Notes: generated by a model not told the origin, from the sequence alone. Counted from the first letter of the stretch, positions 17,586-27,272 are shown. The stretch: DNA of 64,000 nt from Streptococcus parasanguinis (GCF_018499505.1 NZ_JAHDAC010000001.1:248001-312000), one strand, 5' to 3'. Made by a program: numbers and translations.

Positions 17586-18236
17586 ATGATTACAATCATT
17601 AATCCTACACGTTTGACACGTCAGTCATTTTTCAAGGACTTGATCAACTTTTTGGATCAGCACGACGATGTGATCCTGCGGCAAATCAAGGCCCAATTTC
17701 CAGATCAACCAGTGGATAAGCTGATGGAGGAATATATCAAAGCGGGCTTCATCCTTCGAGAAAATAAACGCTACACCCTCAACCTGCCCTTCTTGGAGTC
17801 AGCTGATCGAGTGGACCTGGATCAAGAGGTCTTTGTCCGAGAGGACAGTGAAGTTTATCAAGAATTAAAAGCCAAGGTCTTCCAAACGGAACTCCGCAAT
17901 ACTACCAATGAAGCGATTCTTATAGAGGAGACGGACCTCGAGCGAAATGCACAGACCCTTTCCAATTATTTCTACAAGGTGAAACACCAATACCCATTGA
18001 CGGAGGATCAAGAAAAGCTCTATGCCATCTTGGGAGATGTCAATCCCGAGTATGCTCTTAAGTATATGACCAGCTTTTTGCTCAAGTTCCTTAAAAAAGA
18101 AGTAGTCCAGCAAAAGCGCAAGGACATCTTTGTCGATAGTTTAGAAGTCTTAGGCTATATCCGCAAAAATGCTGAAGGCAAATATGAATTAGTAGTGGAT
18201 TTGGACAAGGAAAGACTGATGTTTATCAAACAATAG
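17586..18236 (+). CDS. DUF1803 family protein
   Basis: A 216-residue cytoplasmic protein found in streptococci next to murE. It opens with MITIINPTRLTRQSFFKDLI and has a charged, helical body with no membrane segment or known catalytic motif. Function is unknown. A promoter with TACAAT at about 17543 lies upstream. The gene converges with murE at a shared bidirectional terminator. Confidence 0.75.
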   Translation: MITIINPTRLTRQSFFKDLINFLDQHDDVILRQIKAQFPDQPVDKLMEEYIKAGFILRENKRYTLNLPFLESADRVDLDQEVFVREDSEVYQELKAKVFQTELRNTTNEAILIEETDLERNAQTLSNYFYKVKHQYPLTEDQEKLYAILGDVNPEYALKYMTSFLLKFLKKEVVQQKRKDIFVDSLEVLGYIRKNAEGKYELVVDLDKERLMFIKQ

Positions 18237-18240
18237 AAAG

Positions 18241-18267
18241 AGGCTAGGAAAACTTCCTAGCCTTGTT
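18241..18267. terminator. Bidirectional terminator between the DUF1803 gene and murE
   Basis: AGGCTAGGAA (18241-18250) pairs perfectly with TTCCTAGCCT (18254-18263). An A/G-rich left flank and a T-rich right flank allow use from both strands. Confidence 0.85.
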
Positions 18268-18275
18268 TCGTTTGA

Positions 18276-19721
18276 TTATAAATAACGTTCAGCAATGGCA
18301 GCATCACCCGGATATTCTTCTTTTACGCCATTGACGATTTGGTAACAGTCCGCTCCTTTTCCAGCGATAATGACGGCATCTTCAGGCTTGCTGCTTGTCG
18401 CCATAGCCAGTTGAATGGCTTCTTCGCGATCTGCGATTTTCTCGACAGGGCGCGTGATAAAACTACTAATCTCTTCAGCGATAGCCAAAGGATCTTCATA
18501 GTTGGGATCATCCGCTGTGAGGAAGACTTGGATCTCAGGATGGTCTTCCAAGAGTATGCCAAAGTCCTTGCGGCGGCTCTCTCCCTTATTACCGGTTGAT
18601 CCAAGGACCAGTGAAATGGTCCCTGTTTGATGGGTTTCGACAACTGAGAGCAGTTTTTTCAAGCTATCTCCATTATGGGCATAGTCGATGAAAACCTTGG
18701 CACCATTTTTCTGAGTCAGCACTTCCATTCGGCCAGGAACGCGCGTCTTAGCAATCCCTTTTTGGATATCCTCGAGGCTCGCACCTAGACGAAGACAGGC
18801 AAGACCTGCTGCTACAGCATTTTCTTGGTTGAAATGACCAATCAGTTGGATATCATAGTCTCCAGCTAGTTTACCAGTTGCTGAGAAGCTGAAAGCTTTA
18901 GAGTTTCCAATTTGATTCTCAGACTGGCTACCATAAAAGTCATGTTCTTGGCCTTCGACTTGCTCTTTCAAGACGGAGAAATGATCCATATCACTATTGA
19001 TGACAACGGCTTGGCTGTTCTTCATGAGGAGACGTTTGTGGTAGAAATAATCCTCAAAAGTTGGGTGTTCAATCGGTCCAATATGGTCAGGACTGATGTT
19101 GAGGAAAACACCAACGTCAAAGGTCAGACCGTAAACCCGTTTCACTAGATAAGCTTGACTGGAAACTTCCATAATGAGGTGGGTCCGATCATTCGCTACT
19201 GCCTCAGCCATCATGGCAAAAAGATCCAAGCTCTCTGGCGTTGTCAGGGTCGATTTAAAGAAGTTTTTACCATCCAGTGTTGTATTCATGGTCGACAGCA
19301 TAGCTGGTCGGTGACTTTGTTCCAAAATATGGTAAGCAAAATAGGCTGCGGTTGTCTTTCCCTTAGTCCCTGTGAAGGCCAATAGTTTTAATTGTTTCTC
19401 AGGGTGTTCATAAAACTCCATGGCGATTAAGCTCATGGCCTGTTTGATATCATTGACGAGGATGGCAGGAATACCAACTTCATAATCTTTTTCAGAGACA
19501 TAAAAGCCGAGTCCATTAGAAATAGCCTGTTCCAGGTATTCTTTTTTGAAGTTGGCCCCTTTGACAAAAAAGAGGGTGCTAGCAGAAACCTTCCGGCTAT
19601 CATAGCTAATAGCATCAAAACTTGTTCCTTCTAGATGGTAGTGGTATTCACCATTTACTAGAACTTCTCGGAAATTTTGGTCATGTTTTAAAATGTTGAG
19701 GGTTTGTTCAATTGTAATCAT
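18276..19721 (-). CDS. murE: UDP-N-acetylmuramyl-tripeptide synthetase (L-lysine adding)
   Basis: A 481-residue Mur ligase that adds the third stem-peptide residue to UDP-MurNAc-L-Ala-D-Glu in the cytoplasm. The N-terminal MurE domain is followed by the ATP-binding loop [13 protein letters not shown] near residues 116-128, the central-domain segment [10 protein letters not shown] near 180, and the C-terminal ligase domain with [13 protein letters not shown] near 346 and [15 protein letters not shown] near 371-385. The substrate loop region reads [15 protein letters not shown] rather than the DNPR of diaminopimelate-adding enzymes, which fits lysine. It diverges from murJ, so two cell-wall genes share the 19722-19808 promoter region. 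Confidence 0.93.
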   Translation of the reverse strand: MITIEQTLNILKHDQNFREVLVNGEYHYHLEGTSFDAISYDSRKVSASTLFFVKGANFKKEYLEQAISNGLGFYVSEKDYEVGIPAILVNDIKQAMSLIAMEFYEHPEKQLKLLAFTGTKGKTTAAYFAYHILEQSHRPAMLSTMNTTLDGKNFFKSTLTTPESLDLFAMMAEAVANDRTHLIMEVSSQAYLVKRVYGLTFDVGVFLNISPDHIGPIEHPTFEDYFYHKRLLMKNSQAVVINSDMDHFSVLKEQVEGQEHDFYGSQSENQIGNSKAFSFSATGKLAGDYDIQLIGHFNQENAVAAGLACLRLGASLEDIQKGIAKTRVPGRMEVLTQKNGAKVFIDYAHNGDSLKKLLSVVETHQTGTISLVLGSTGNKGESRRKDFGILLEDHPEIQVFLTADDPNYEDPLAIAEEISSFITRPVEKIADREEAIQLAMATSSKPEDAVIIAGKGADCYQIVNGVKEEYPGDAAIAERYL

Positions 19722-19808
19722 AAAACTATTGTAAACCTAAAGTCCCTATTTTACAAGTGTCATGGAAAAGTTTATAATGAAGAGAAGAAGAAACGAAAGA
19801 GGACACCA

Positions 19809-21437
19809 ATGAGTCACGAACAAAATGACCAGCAAGCCCAGATGCTACGCGGGACTGCCTGGATGACAGCCAGCAACTTTATCAGCCGTTTGCTAGGAGC
19901 CGCTTATATTATTCCTTGGTATATTTGGATGGGAAAATATGGGCCACAAGCCAATGGTCTTTTTACAATGGGCTACAATATCTATGCTTGGTTTCTCTTG
20001 ATTTCGACAGCCGGAGTACCCGTAGCTGTTGCCAAGCAAGTAGCCAAATACAATACCCGGGACCAAGCCGATCATAGCTTTGCTTTGATTCGGGGCTTCT
20101 TGAAATTCATGGGAATTTTAGGCCTAGGATTTGCCATCCTCATGTATCTGTTGTCTCCTGTCTTTGCTAGCCTTTCAGGTGGGGGAAAAGAGTTGATTCC
20201 GATCATGCAGAGCCTTTCTTGGGCTGTCTTGATCTTTCCTTCGATGAGTGTCATTCGGGGATTTTTCCAAGGTTTTAACAACATGAAGCCTTACGCTATA
20301 AGCCAGGTTGCAGAACAAGTGATCCGGGTCATCTGGATGTTGCTCACGACCTTCTTCATTATGAAGATTGGCTCAGGTGATTACGTGCAGGCTGTGACGC
20401 AGTCGACCTTTGCGGCTTTTATTGGTATGGGAGCGAGCCTTCTGGTGCTCTTTTATTACCTTGCAAAGACAGGCTTGCTCTCTTCTATTTTTAGAAAGCA
20501 AGAGGGAAGTGAAGGGATTGACACTCAGGCTCTCTTGATTGATACGATTCGTGAGGCTATTCCTTTTATCATCACAGGTTCCGCGATTCAGCTCTTCCAA
20601 ATTGTTGACCAGATGACCTTTATCAATGTCATGTCTTGGTTCACAGACTATAGTCAAAAGCAGCTCTTGGTCATGTTTAGTTATTTCTCTGCTAATCCAA
20701 ACAAAATTACCATGATCTTGATTGCGGTAGCGACTTCGATTGGGGGAGTTGGGATTCCTCTGTTGACAGAGAATTATGTGAAGGGGGACCTAAAAGCGGC
20801 TGGAAAGCTCGTACAGGATAACTTGACCATGTTGCTAGCTTTCTTGCTTCCAGCCACCTTTGGTGCAGTAGCAGTCGCAAAACCACTTTATACGGTTTTC
20901 TATGGGCAACCAGATGGCTTGGCCTTAGGGCTCTTCATCGTAGCGATGTTGCAGACCGTAATTCTCGGTCTTTACACAGTCTTGTCTCCGATGATTCAAG
21001 CCCTCTTCCAAAACCGCAAGGCCATTTGCTACTTCCTTTATGGTGTAGTGGTGAAATTGGTCCTACAAATTCCATTTATTTTGGTCTTTCGTTCTTATGG
21101 GCCGCTTTTGTCAACGACTATTGCGTTAATGGTGCCAATCGTCCTCATGTATCGGGAGATCCAAACCATTACTCAGTTTAATCGAACCATCATCTTCAAG
21201 CGGACCTTACTTGGTTCTATCCTGACTGTGGTGATGCTACTTGGAGTCTTGATTGCAGGCTTGATTTTGGGCTGGATTTTCCCACCAAATGGCCGTGTAT
21301 CGAGCATGATTTATATCATCGTCATTGGCGGATTAGGAGTTGCTATTTATGGAGCTTTAGGATTATGGCTACGGTATTTTGACCGCTTTATCGGAGGTCA
21401 AGCTGCACGTCTCAGACAAAAATTCCGCATCAAATAA
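19809..21437 (+). CDS. murJ: Lipid II flippase / MATE-like polysaccharide transporter (YtgP/MurJ class)
   Basis: I place the start at the ATG at 19809 (GAAAGAGGACACCA upstream), giving 542 residues. A longer in-frame reading from 19704 would overlap murE and lacks a ribosome binding site. The protein has about 14 hydrophobic segments and begins with MLRGTAWMTASNFISRLLGA, the opening of the MVF/YtgP family. Arginines in helices 1 and 8 and the cationic central cavity typical of MurJ cannot be confirmed by eye. It moves lipid II outward for peptidoglycan assembly. It is divergent from murE. Repeat R1 copy 3 begins directly after the stop. Confidence 0.85.
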   Translation: MSHEQNDQQAQMLRGTAWMTASNFISRLLGAAYIIPWYIWMGKYGPQANGLFTMGYNIYAWFLLISTAGVPVAVAKQVAKYNTRDQADHSFALIRGFLKFMGILGLGFAILMYLLSPVFASLSGGGKELIPIMQSLSWAVLIFPSMSVIRGFFQGFNNMKPYAISQVAEQVIRVIWMLLTTFFIMKIGSGDYVQAVTQSTFAAFIGMGASLLVLFYYLAKTGLLSSIFRKQEGSEGIDTQALLIDTIREAIPFIITGSAIQLFQIVDQMTFINVMSWFTDYSQKQLLVMFSYFSANPNKITMILIAVATSIGGVGIPLLTENYVKGDLKAAGKLVQDNLTMLLAFLLPATFGAVAVAKPLYTVFYGQPDGLALGLFIVAMLQTVILGLYTVLSPMIQALFQNRKAICYFLYGVVVKLVLQIPFILVFRSYGPLLSTTIALMVPIVLMYREIQTITQFNRTIIFKRTLLGSILTVVMLLGVLIAGLILGWIFPPNGRVSSMIYIIVIGGLGVAIYGALGLWLRYFDRFIGGQAARLRQKFRIK

Positions 21438-21441
21438 ACCT

Positions 21442-21618
21442 GAGAGGCTGGGACAAAAGTCCTAGCCTCTCAATTATTTTTGGATTGTCGAGCAAGACGC
21501 AGTGGTTGAGTGGGCTCTACTACGCTGATTTCATCAGCTTTTACAGCCCTACTCAACTGTGCGGAGGTGGGACGACGAAATCGAATTCTAACGAATTACC
21601 GATTTCTGTCCCGCTCTC
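21442..21618 (+). repeat. R1 dispersed repeat, copy 3
   Basis: 177 nt, nearly identical to copy 1 and in the same orientation, with differences only at scattered positions (for example GAGCAAGACGCAG against GATCAAGATGCAG). Ends are GAGAGGCTGGGACA and TGTCCCGCTCTC. Between it and metB (21619-21728) I see only a promoter-like TAAAATAG. Confidence 0.9.
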
Positions 21619-21728
21619 TTTTCTTATAGTTTGAAACTATAGCTAGGTCTTGAAAATGGGAAAACCGCTCTCCTCATAATAGTGATAAAATAGTAAGCAG
21701 TTAGATTGAATGTTTATCGGAGGGCAAT

Positions 21729-22826
21729 ATGAGTAAAAAACGCAATATCAATACTATCTTGGCACAGGCAGGAATCAAGTCGGATAAAGTAACGGGAGCT
21801 TTGACGACTCCTTTGCATTTCTCTACGACTTACCAACACCCAGAATTTGGTCAGTCTACAGGTTTTGACTATACCCGTACGAAAAATCCAACACGCGCAA
21901 CAGCTGAGAAGACTTTGGCAGCTATCGAAAGTGCAGACTATGCTTTGGCGACAAGCTCTGGAATGTCAGCTATTGTGCTTGCTTTTAGCATTTTCCCTGT
22001 TGGTTCAAAAGTCTTGGCCGTTCGTGACCTTTATGGAGGTTCTTTCCGCTGGTTTAACCAACAAGAGAAAGAGGGTCGTTTCTCTTTCACCTATGCCAAT
22101 ACAGAAGAAGAACTGATCCACCATCTAGATCATGTTCCGGTGGATGTCCTCTATATTGAAACACCAACCAATCCATTGATGTTGGAATTTGATATTGCTC
22201 ATTTAGCTAAATTGGCCCATGCAAAAGGTGCCAAAGTCGTGGTGGACAATACCTTCTATAGCCCGATCTATCAACGTCCGATTGAAGAGGGAGCGGATAT
22301 TGTTCTTCATTCAGCAACTAAGTACCTAGCTGGTCACAACGATGTCTTGGCTGGTGTTGTCGTGACAAATGATGCGGACTTGTATGACAAACTCTTTTAC
22401 AACTTGAACACGACAGGTGCTGTTCTTTCCCCATTTGACAGCTATCTGCTGATCCGTGGTCTCAAGACGCTCTCTATCCGGATGGAGCGCTCTACAGAGA
22501 ATGCTCGCAAGGTAGTCGAGTTTTTGAAAACCTCCCCTCAGGTCAAAGAAGTCCTCTACACTGGAAAAGGTGGAATGGTCTCTTTTAAAATTCAAGATGA
22601 GAAAAAAATTCCTAACTTGTTGAATTCCCTTCAAGTATTTACCTTTGCAGAAAGCCTTGGCGGAGTTGAAAGTTTGATCACTTATCCTACCACCCAAACT
22701 CACGCGGACATTCCTGCAGAAGTTCGCCATTCATATGGTTTGACAGATGATCTTCTTCGGTTGTCCATCGGAATCGAAGATGCGGATGATTTGATTGAAG
22801 ATTTGAAACAAGCATTGGAGGCTTAA
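21729..22826 (+). CDS. metB: Cystathionine gamma-synthase / Cys-Met metabolism PLP enzyme
   Basis: A 365-residue fold-type I PLP enzyme of trans-sulfuration. Visible family signatures are YTRTKNPTRATAEKTLAAIE (residues about 49-68), the SSGMSA cofactor loop near 78-83, VDNTFYSP near 175-182, and the PLP lysine in HSATKYLAGHNDVLAG near 199-214. The family includes synthases and lyases that are hard to separate by sequence. Pairing with a C-S lyase 1 nt downstream suggests conversion between homoserine-derived compounds, cysteine and homocysteine for methionine. The start follows GGAGGGCAAT. Confidence 0.85.
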   Translation: MSKKRNINTILAQAGIKSDKVTGALTTPLHFSTTYQHPEFGQSTGFDYTRTKNPTRATAEKTLAAIESADYALATSSGMSAIVLAFSIFPVGSKVLAVRDLYGGSFRWFNQQEKEGRFSFTYANTEEELIHHLDHVPVDVLYIETPTNPLMLEFDIAHLAKLAHAKGAKVVVDNTFYSPIYQRPIEEGADIVLHSATKYLAGHNDVLAGVVVTNDADLYDKLFYNLNTTGAVLSPFDSYLLIRGLKTLSIRMERSTENARKVVEFLKTSPQVKEVLYTGKGGMVSFKIQDEKKIPNLLNSLQVFTFAESLGGVESLITYPTTQTHADIPAEVRHSYGLTDDLLRLSIGIEDADDLIEDLKQALEA

Positions 22827-22827
22827 G

Positions 22828-23991
22828 ATGACCAAATATGATTTCACGACTTTACCGAATCGCTTGACCCACCATACCTACAAGTGGAAAGAAACAGAGA
22901 CAGATCCAGAAATCATCCCGGCTTGGATCGCGGACATGGATTTTAATGTCATTCCAGAAGTACGAGAAGCAGTTATCGGCTATGCAGACCAAATGGTCTA
23001 TGGCTACACCTACGCATCGGATAGCCTCTACCAGTCTATCCTTGATTGGGAAAAAGAAGAGCATGGCTATTCCTTTGAAAAGGAAGCTGTCGTCTTTATC
23101 GAAGGTGTTGTTCCAGCCATTTCAACAGCTATTCAAGCCTTCACCAAGGAAGGAGATGCTGTCTTAATCAATACGCCGGTCTATCCTCCATTTGCCAGAA
23201 GTGTCAAACTCAATCGTCGAAAATTAATCGAAAATTCATTAGTTGAAAAGGATGGTCTTTTCCAAATTGATTTTGATCAGCTCGAAAAAGACATTGTGGA
23301 GCAAGAGGTTAAACTCTATGTTTTGTGTAATCCGCACAATCCTGGAGGCCGTGTATGGGATCGTGAAGTCTTGGAAAAAATCGGCCACCTCTGTCAAAAA
23401 CATGGTGTCCTTCTCGTTTCAGATGAGATCCACCAAGATTTGGCCTTGTTTGGCCACCGTCATACCAGCTTTAACACAGTTGATCCAAGCTTTAAAGATT
23501 TCAGCTTGATCTTAACCAGTGCAACCAAGACTTTCAATATTGCAGGAACAAAAAATTCCTATGTGGTCATTGAAAATCCAAAGCTTCGTACAGCTTTTAA
23601 ACAACGGCAATTGGCCAATAACCAACATGAAATCTCAGGATTGGGCTATATTGCAACAGAAGCGGCTTATCGCCATGGTAAACCTTGGTTGACAGAGCTC
23701 AAGCAAGTCTTTGAAAAACACATTGACTATGTAGTAGATGAATTGCATGAAAAGACCAAAATTCGTGTCATGAAACCCCAAGGCACCTATCTTCTTTGGT
23801 TGGACTTTTCAGCCTATCCTTATACCGATGATGAGCTGCATGCTAAAATTCATGATCAAGCCAAATTGATTTTGAACCGTGGAACAGATTTTGGAAAAGA
23901 AGGAAACTTGCATGCCCGCCTCAATGTGGCAGCTCCCTTCACCCTCATTGAAGAAATTACCAAACGCTTGGTGGAAACTTTTCACAAATAA
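22828..23991 (+). CDS. PLP-dependent C-S lyase (MalY/PatB family)
   Basis: A 387-residue aminotransferase-fold enzyme of the MalY/PatB class. Characteristic segments are PAWIADMDFNVIPEV near 30-44, CNPHNPGGRVW near 168-178, the cofactor aspartate in VSDEIHQDLALFG near 200-212, and the PLP lysine in TSATKTFNIAGTKNSY near 229-244. Such enzymes cleave cystathionine or cysteine, releasing homocysteine or hydrogen sulfide; streptococcal homologues make H2S. It is coupled to metB with a one-base gap. Confidence 0.87.
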   Translation: MTKYDFTTLPNRLTHHTYKWKETETDPEIIPAWIADMDFNVIPEVREAVIGYADQMVYGYTYASDSLYQSILDWEKEEHGYSFEKEAVVFIEGVVPAISTAIQAFTKEGDAVLINTPVYPPFARSVKLNRRKLIENSLVEKDGLFQIDFDQLEKDIVEQEVKLYVLCNPHNPGGRVWDREVLEKIGHLCQKHGVLLVSDEIHQDLALFGHRHTSFNTVDPSFKDFSLILTSATKTFNIAGTKNSYVVIENPKLRTAFKQRQLANNQHEISGLGYIATEAAYRHGKPWLTELKQVFEKHIDYVVDELHEKTKIRVMKPQGTYLLWLDFSAYPYTDDELHAKIHDQAKLILNRGTDFGKEGNLHARLNVAAPFTLIEEITKRLVETFHK

Positions 23992-23994
23992 GTG

Positions 23995-24023
23995 TTGACT
24001 TTCTGTAAGTGAAGGAGTACAAT
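23995..24023 (+). promoter_or_regulatory. Promoter of the mgtA leader
   Basis: TTGACT at 23995-24000 and TACAAT at 24018-24023, 17 nt apart, overlap the end of the C-S lyase gene. Confidence 0.7.
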
Positions 24024-24027
24024 AAAC

Positions 24028-24172
24028 TCGAAATACGGTAGGTGAGGCTACCACAAGGATACGGATGACTACCGCAAAGCAGTGGAGACACTACTCGTTG
24101 GTCAACAGTCCTGATCGCAAAGGTCAAGACTAAGCTCATTTCATTGCCTTGTGGAGCTAAAGCTTGGACGGT
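24028..24172 (+). ncRNA. M-box (ykoK) magnesium riboswitch aptamer
   Basis: Conserved M-box landmarks are present in order: GGTAGGTGAGGCTACC (24037-24052), CCACAAGGATAC, GGTCAACAG (about 24099), and GAGCTAAAGCTTGG near 24154. A perfect 8-bp helix pairs CCACAAGG (24051-24058) with CCTTGTGG (24147-24154). M-box RNAs fold when Mg2+ is plentiful and switch off transporters. Here it lies upstream of a magnesium P-type ATPase gene with a terminator between them. GGTAGG in the aptamer could also pair with CCTACC in the left arm of that terminator, a possible antiterminator. Confidence 0.88.
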
Positions 24173-24218
24173 CAGTTTTTTTGAGAGTTTTGATTGAAAA
24201 ATAAATGACGAGTTTCAT

Positions 24219-24251
24219 GAGTCCTACCGATCGAGGGTAGGACTCTTTTTT
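24219..24251 (+). terminator. Terminator of the M-box expression platform
   Basis: GAGTCCTACC (24219-24228) pairs perfectly with GGTAGGACTC (24236-24245), followed by six T residues. It lies between the aptamer and mgtA, so it is the likely off-switch. Confidence 0.88.
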
Positions 24252-24284
24252 ATGCCTTACCAAGAAAAGAGAAAGGAGAGAGCT

Positions 24285-24374
24285 ATGATACAAATTGACG
24301 ATCATCCCGAACCGCACCGAACCAGCCAATCGCTGATTTGTGTCGTAGGGACTCCAAAAGTGATTGGCTCCTGA
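24285..24374 (+). CDS. mgtA leader mini-ORF (29 aa, proline/acidic N-terminus)
   Basis: A short ORF with an excellent ribosome binding site (AAAGGAGAGAGCT) starts after the M-box terminator and ends 18 nt before mgtA. Its product begins MIQIDDHPEPHRTSQ. An acidic and proline-containing start resembles in kind (not in sequence) the MgtL leader of enterobacteria, where such nascent chains destabilise ribosomes at low Mg2+. Inverted repeats AGCCAATC and GATTGGCT lie inside its 3' half, so its translation could change folding next to the mgtA ribosome binding site. Function is inferred; I know no database entry for it. Confidence 0.5.
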   Translation: MIQIDDHPEPHRTSQSLICVVGTPKVIGS

Positions 24375-24392
24375 TTGAAAAAGGAGATACCA

Positions 24393-27053
24393 ATGCAAAC
24401 AAATAAAGAAAGACTCATTGCTGCTCTTCAAGAACCACTTGAAAGCACCTTTGCCACCTACAAAACCAGTGCCCTTGGTTTAGTTGACGATCAAGTAGAA
24501 GAAAACCGCGATATTTATGGCGAAAATGTCATCACAAAAGGTCAAGAAGATTCCATGATCAAAAAGATCTACGAATCGATCATCAATCCTTTTACTGTGA
24601 TTTTATTGGTCATTGCGCTGGTTTCCTTCATCACCAATGTCTGGCTAGCAAAACCAGGTGAACAGGATCCAACGACCTCCATCATCATTGTGACCTTGGT
24701 CTTGATCTCAGGTGGGATCCGCTTCATTCAAGAATTACGGAGCGACAAAGCAGCTAGCAACTTATCACGTATGATTGTCAATACAGCGACCGTTCTTCGT
24801 GATGGATCAGAACAAGAAATTCCGATCGATGAAATCGTTGTCGGAGATGTGATCAAACTGAGTGCCGGCGACATGATCCCAGCAGATGTAGTTTTGATCG
24901 ATTCCCGTGACTTCTTTGTCCAACAATCTGGACTCACGGGAGAAAGTGATGCTGTTGAAAAGATTTGTCTCAGCAAGGCTGAGAGTCAAAATTTAGATAG
25001 TCTCTTGGCGAGTGAAAGCTTAGCCTTCATGGGGACCAATGTCATCTCCGGACGGGCAACAGCCTTGGTCCTGGTCGTGGGGGATGAAACCATGATGGGA
25101 GCTATTGAGCAAACCATCAACACCTATGACGAACCAACCTCATTTGAAAGAGAAATGAATACCATCTCTTGGCTCTTGATTCGGCTCATGTTAGTCATGG
25201 TACCCGTTGTCTTTGTGATCAATGGCCTCACAGACGGTGACTGGTTAGAAGCAGGTGTCTTTGCCCTCAGCGTTGGGGTTGGTTTGACTCCTGAAATGCT
25301 GCCGATGATTATTACCGCGAGTCTTGCCAAAGGCTCCATCATCATGGCCAAGGAAAAAGTCGTTATTAAAAAACTCAATGCTATCCAAGACCTTGGGGCT
25401 ATTGATATTTTGTGTACAGATAAGACAGGAACCTTGACCCAAGATGAAATCGTTTTGGAGTATCCGCTTGATATCCATGGCGAGTTGGATCTATCAGTCC
25501 TTCGCCGGGCTTACTTGAATTCCTATTTCCAAACCGGGCTAAAAAATTTGATGGACCGGGCGATTATCAATCGGACCCATAAAGAAGCCAAGAAACATGA
25601 GATTGTTCGCGATCTGGATCAAACCTTCCATAAGATTGATGAATTGCCCTTTGATTTTGAACGTCGTCGTATGAGTGTCATTGTCAAAGACGAAGACGGT
25701 GTGGTCAGCATGGTGACCAAGGGGGCCTTGGAAGAAATGCTTTCTGTATCGACTTATGTTGAGTACAAGGGTGAGATTAAACGCCTGACTGATGAAGTCC
25801 GTCAAGAGGTCCTCGCTGAAGTTGCTCAGTTAAATGAACAAGGTCTTCGTGTTTTGGGCGTCAGCTACAAAACCGACTTAGACGAAAATGACATCTTTAG
25901 TGTTGAAGATGAACGAGACATGATCCTAACCGGTTACCTGGCCTTTCTTGATCCACCAAAACCTTCTGCAGCTCCAGCGATCAAAGCTCTTGCAGAATAT
26001 GGGGTAACCGCCAAGATCTTAACTGGCGACAATGAAAAGGTCACCCAAGCTGTCTGTGAAAAAGTAGGCCTAGATGTAGAGCGGATTCTTTTGGGAAGCG
26101 AAATCGATACGATGGCAGACCAAGAGTTAGCACAAGTTGTGGAAACAACAACGGTCTTTGCCAAACTATCACCCGATCAAAAAGCACGGATCATCCTCTG
26201 TCTCAAGAACAATGGCCACAAGGTTGGTTACATGGGAGATGGGATCAACGATGCTCCATCCATGAAGGTCTCAGACGTTGGGATTTCAGTGGATACCGCT
26301 GTGGATATTGCCAAAGAAACGGCAGGTGTCATCCTTCTAGATAAGGACTTGATGGTCCTTGAAAAAGGTTTGGTTGAAGGCCGCAAGGTCTATGCCAATA
26401 TGACCAAGTACATCAAGATGACGGTTTCTTCTAACTTCGGGAACATCTTCTCTCTGCTCTTTGCCAGCATCTTTTTGCCCTTCCTTCCAATGGCGCCCGT
26501 TCATTTGATTGTGCTCAATCTTATCTATGATCTTTCTTGTATCGCCCTTCCTTTTGACAATGTCGACAAGGAATTCCTCAAGAAACCTCGTATCTGGGAA
26601 GCAAACTCCATCATGCGTTTCATGGCTTGGATCGGACCAATTTCATCAGTATTTGATATTATTACCTACATGCTTCTTTACTTCCTTGTTGTTCCTATGA
26701 TTTTAGGTCATGGCTACAACCATGGAGCAGCAGATGCAGCAGCCTTTATCATGGTGTTCCAAACCGGATGGTTTATCGAATCCATGTGGTCTCAAACCAT
26801 GGTTATCCATATGTTGCGTTCACCAAAACTGCCATTTATCCAAAGTCGTCCAGCCTTCTCGGTCGTGGTGACGACTCTAGCAGCAGCCTTCTTTGTAACC
26901 TCCCTTCCATATAGTCCTTTGGCTTCTATCTTGAAGTTGAGCCAACTAAATGGATTGTACTTTGTTCTGTTGTTTGCAATTATCGTCCTCTATATGCTGA
27001 GTGTGACGGTTGTCAAACGTATCTATATTAAGAAATACAAAGAATGGTTGTAA
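24393..27053 (+). CDS. mgtA: Magnesium-translocating P-type ATPase
   Basis: From the ATG at 24393 (AAAGGAG 7 nt upstream) this is an 886-residue P3B-type ATPase importing Mg2+ across the membrane. Features in order: cation-ATPase N-terminal domain, actuator motif LTGESDAVEK near residue 183, phosphorylation site DKTGTLT with D343, nucleotide-binding domain, hinge GDGINDAPSMKVSDVGISV near 617-635, then six C-terminal membrane helices. The upstream M-box riboswitch supports the Mg2+ assignment. A TTG codon at 24375 would also be in frame, but it has no spacing for ribosome binding and overlaps nothing useful. Confidence 0.93.
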   Translation: MQTNKERLIAALQEPLESTFATYKTSALGLVDDQVEENRDIYGENVITKGQEDSMIKKIYESIINPFTVILLVIALVSFITNVWLAKPGEQDPTTSIIIVTLVLISGGIRFIQELRSDKAASNLSRMIVNTATVLRDGSEQEIPIDEIVVGDVIKLSAGDMIPADVVLIDSRDFFVQQSGLTGESDAVEKICLSKAESQNLDSLLASESLAFMGTNVISGRATALVLVVGDETMMGAIEQTINTYDEPTSFEREMNTISWLLIRLMLVMVPVVFVINGLTDGDWLEAGVFALSVGVGLTPEMLPMIITASLAKGSIIMAKEKVVIKKLNAIQDLGAIDILCTDKTGTLTQDEIVLEYPLDIHGELDLSVLRRAYLNSYFQTGLKNLMDRAIINRTHKEAKKHEIVRDLDQTFHKIDELPFDFERRRMSVIVKDEDGVVSMVTKGALEEMLSVSTYVEYKGEIKRLTDEVRQEVLAEVAQLNEQGLRVLGVSYKTDLDENDIFSVEDERDMILTGYLAFLDPPKPSAAPAIKALAEYGVTAKILTGDNEKVTQAVCEKVGLDVERILLGSEIDTMADQELAQVVETTTVFAKLSPDQKARIILCLKNNGHKVGYMGDGINDAPSMKVSDVGISVDTAVDIAKETAGVILLDKDLMVLEKGLVEGRKVYANMTKYIKMTVSSNFGNIFSLLFASIFLPFLPMAPVHLIVLNLIYDLSCIALPFDNVDKEFLKKPRIWEANSIMRFMAWIGPISSVFDIITYMLLYFLVVPMILGHGYNHGAADAAAFIMVFQTGWFIESMWSQTMVIHMLRSPKLPFIQSRPAFSVVVTTLAAAFFVTSLPYSPLASILKLSQLNGLYFVLLFAIIVLYMLSVTVVKRIYIKKYKEWL

Positions 27054-27071
27054 TTGATTCATAGAAAGAGT

Positions 27072-27114
27072 GAGTCCGAACTTAAAAAATTAAGTGTAAG
27101 GGCTCTCTTTTTTT
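27072..27114 (+). terminator. Rho-independent terminator after mgtA
   Basis: GAG-CC and GG-CTC arms with an inner ACTTA/TAAGT helix, ending in a T run. Confidence 0.8.
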
Positions 27115-27204
27115 GGTGAAATTTGGTATAATAAGAAGAATGTAAAGTTGGAAATGAAGATTTCCATGTGCTGTGAGTATCAAAGAGGGACTGAAAGAAA
27201 GAGT

Positions 27205-27240
27205 AGAGCTTGACTCCACTTTTATCATAGCTCTTTTTTG
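27205..27240 (+). terminator. Possible attenuator in the upp leader
   Basis: AGAGCT (27205-27210) pairs with AGCTCT (27229-27234), followed by six T residues, about 35 nt upstream of the upp start and downstream of a promoter-like TATAATAAG near 27128. A terminator between promoter and gene suggests attenuation. I could not identify a PyrR binding site or riboswitch with confidence. Confidence 0.5.
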
Positions 27241-27272
27241 AATAATATCAGCTTAGAAAGAAGGATCTCAAA

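Noticed and set aside
18339..18599. Long ORFs antisense to murE, ftsK, pyrH, rplA and others
   Set aside because: They lie opposite strongly conserved genes, have no ribosome binding sites and no recognisable domains.
27121..27240. A PyrR-binding RNA or purine riboswitch in the upp leader
   Set aside because: There is a terminator-like hairpin, but I could not align the surrounding bases with either consensus.
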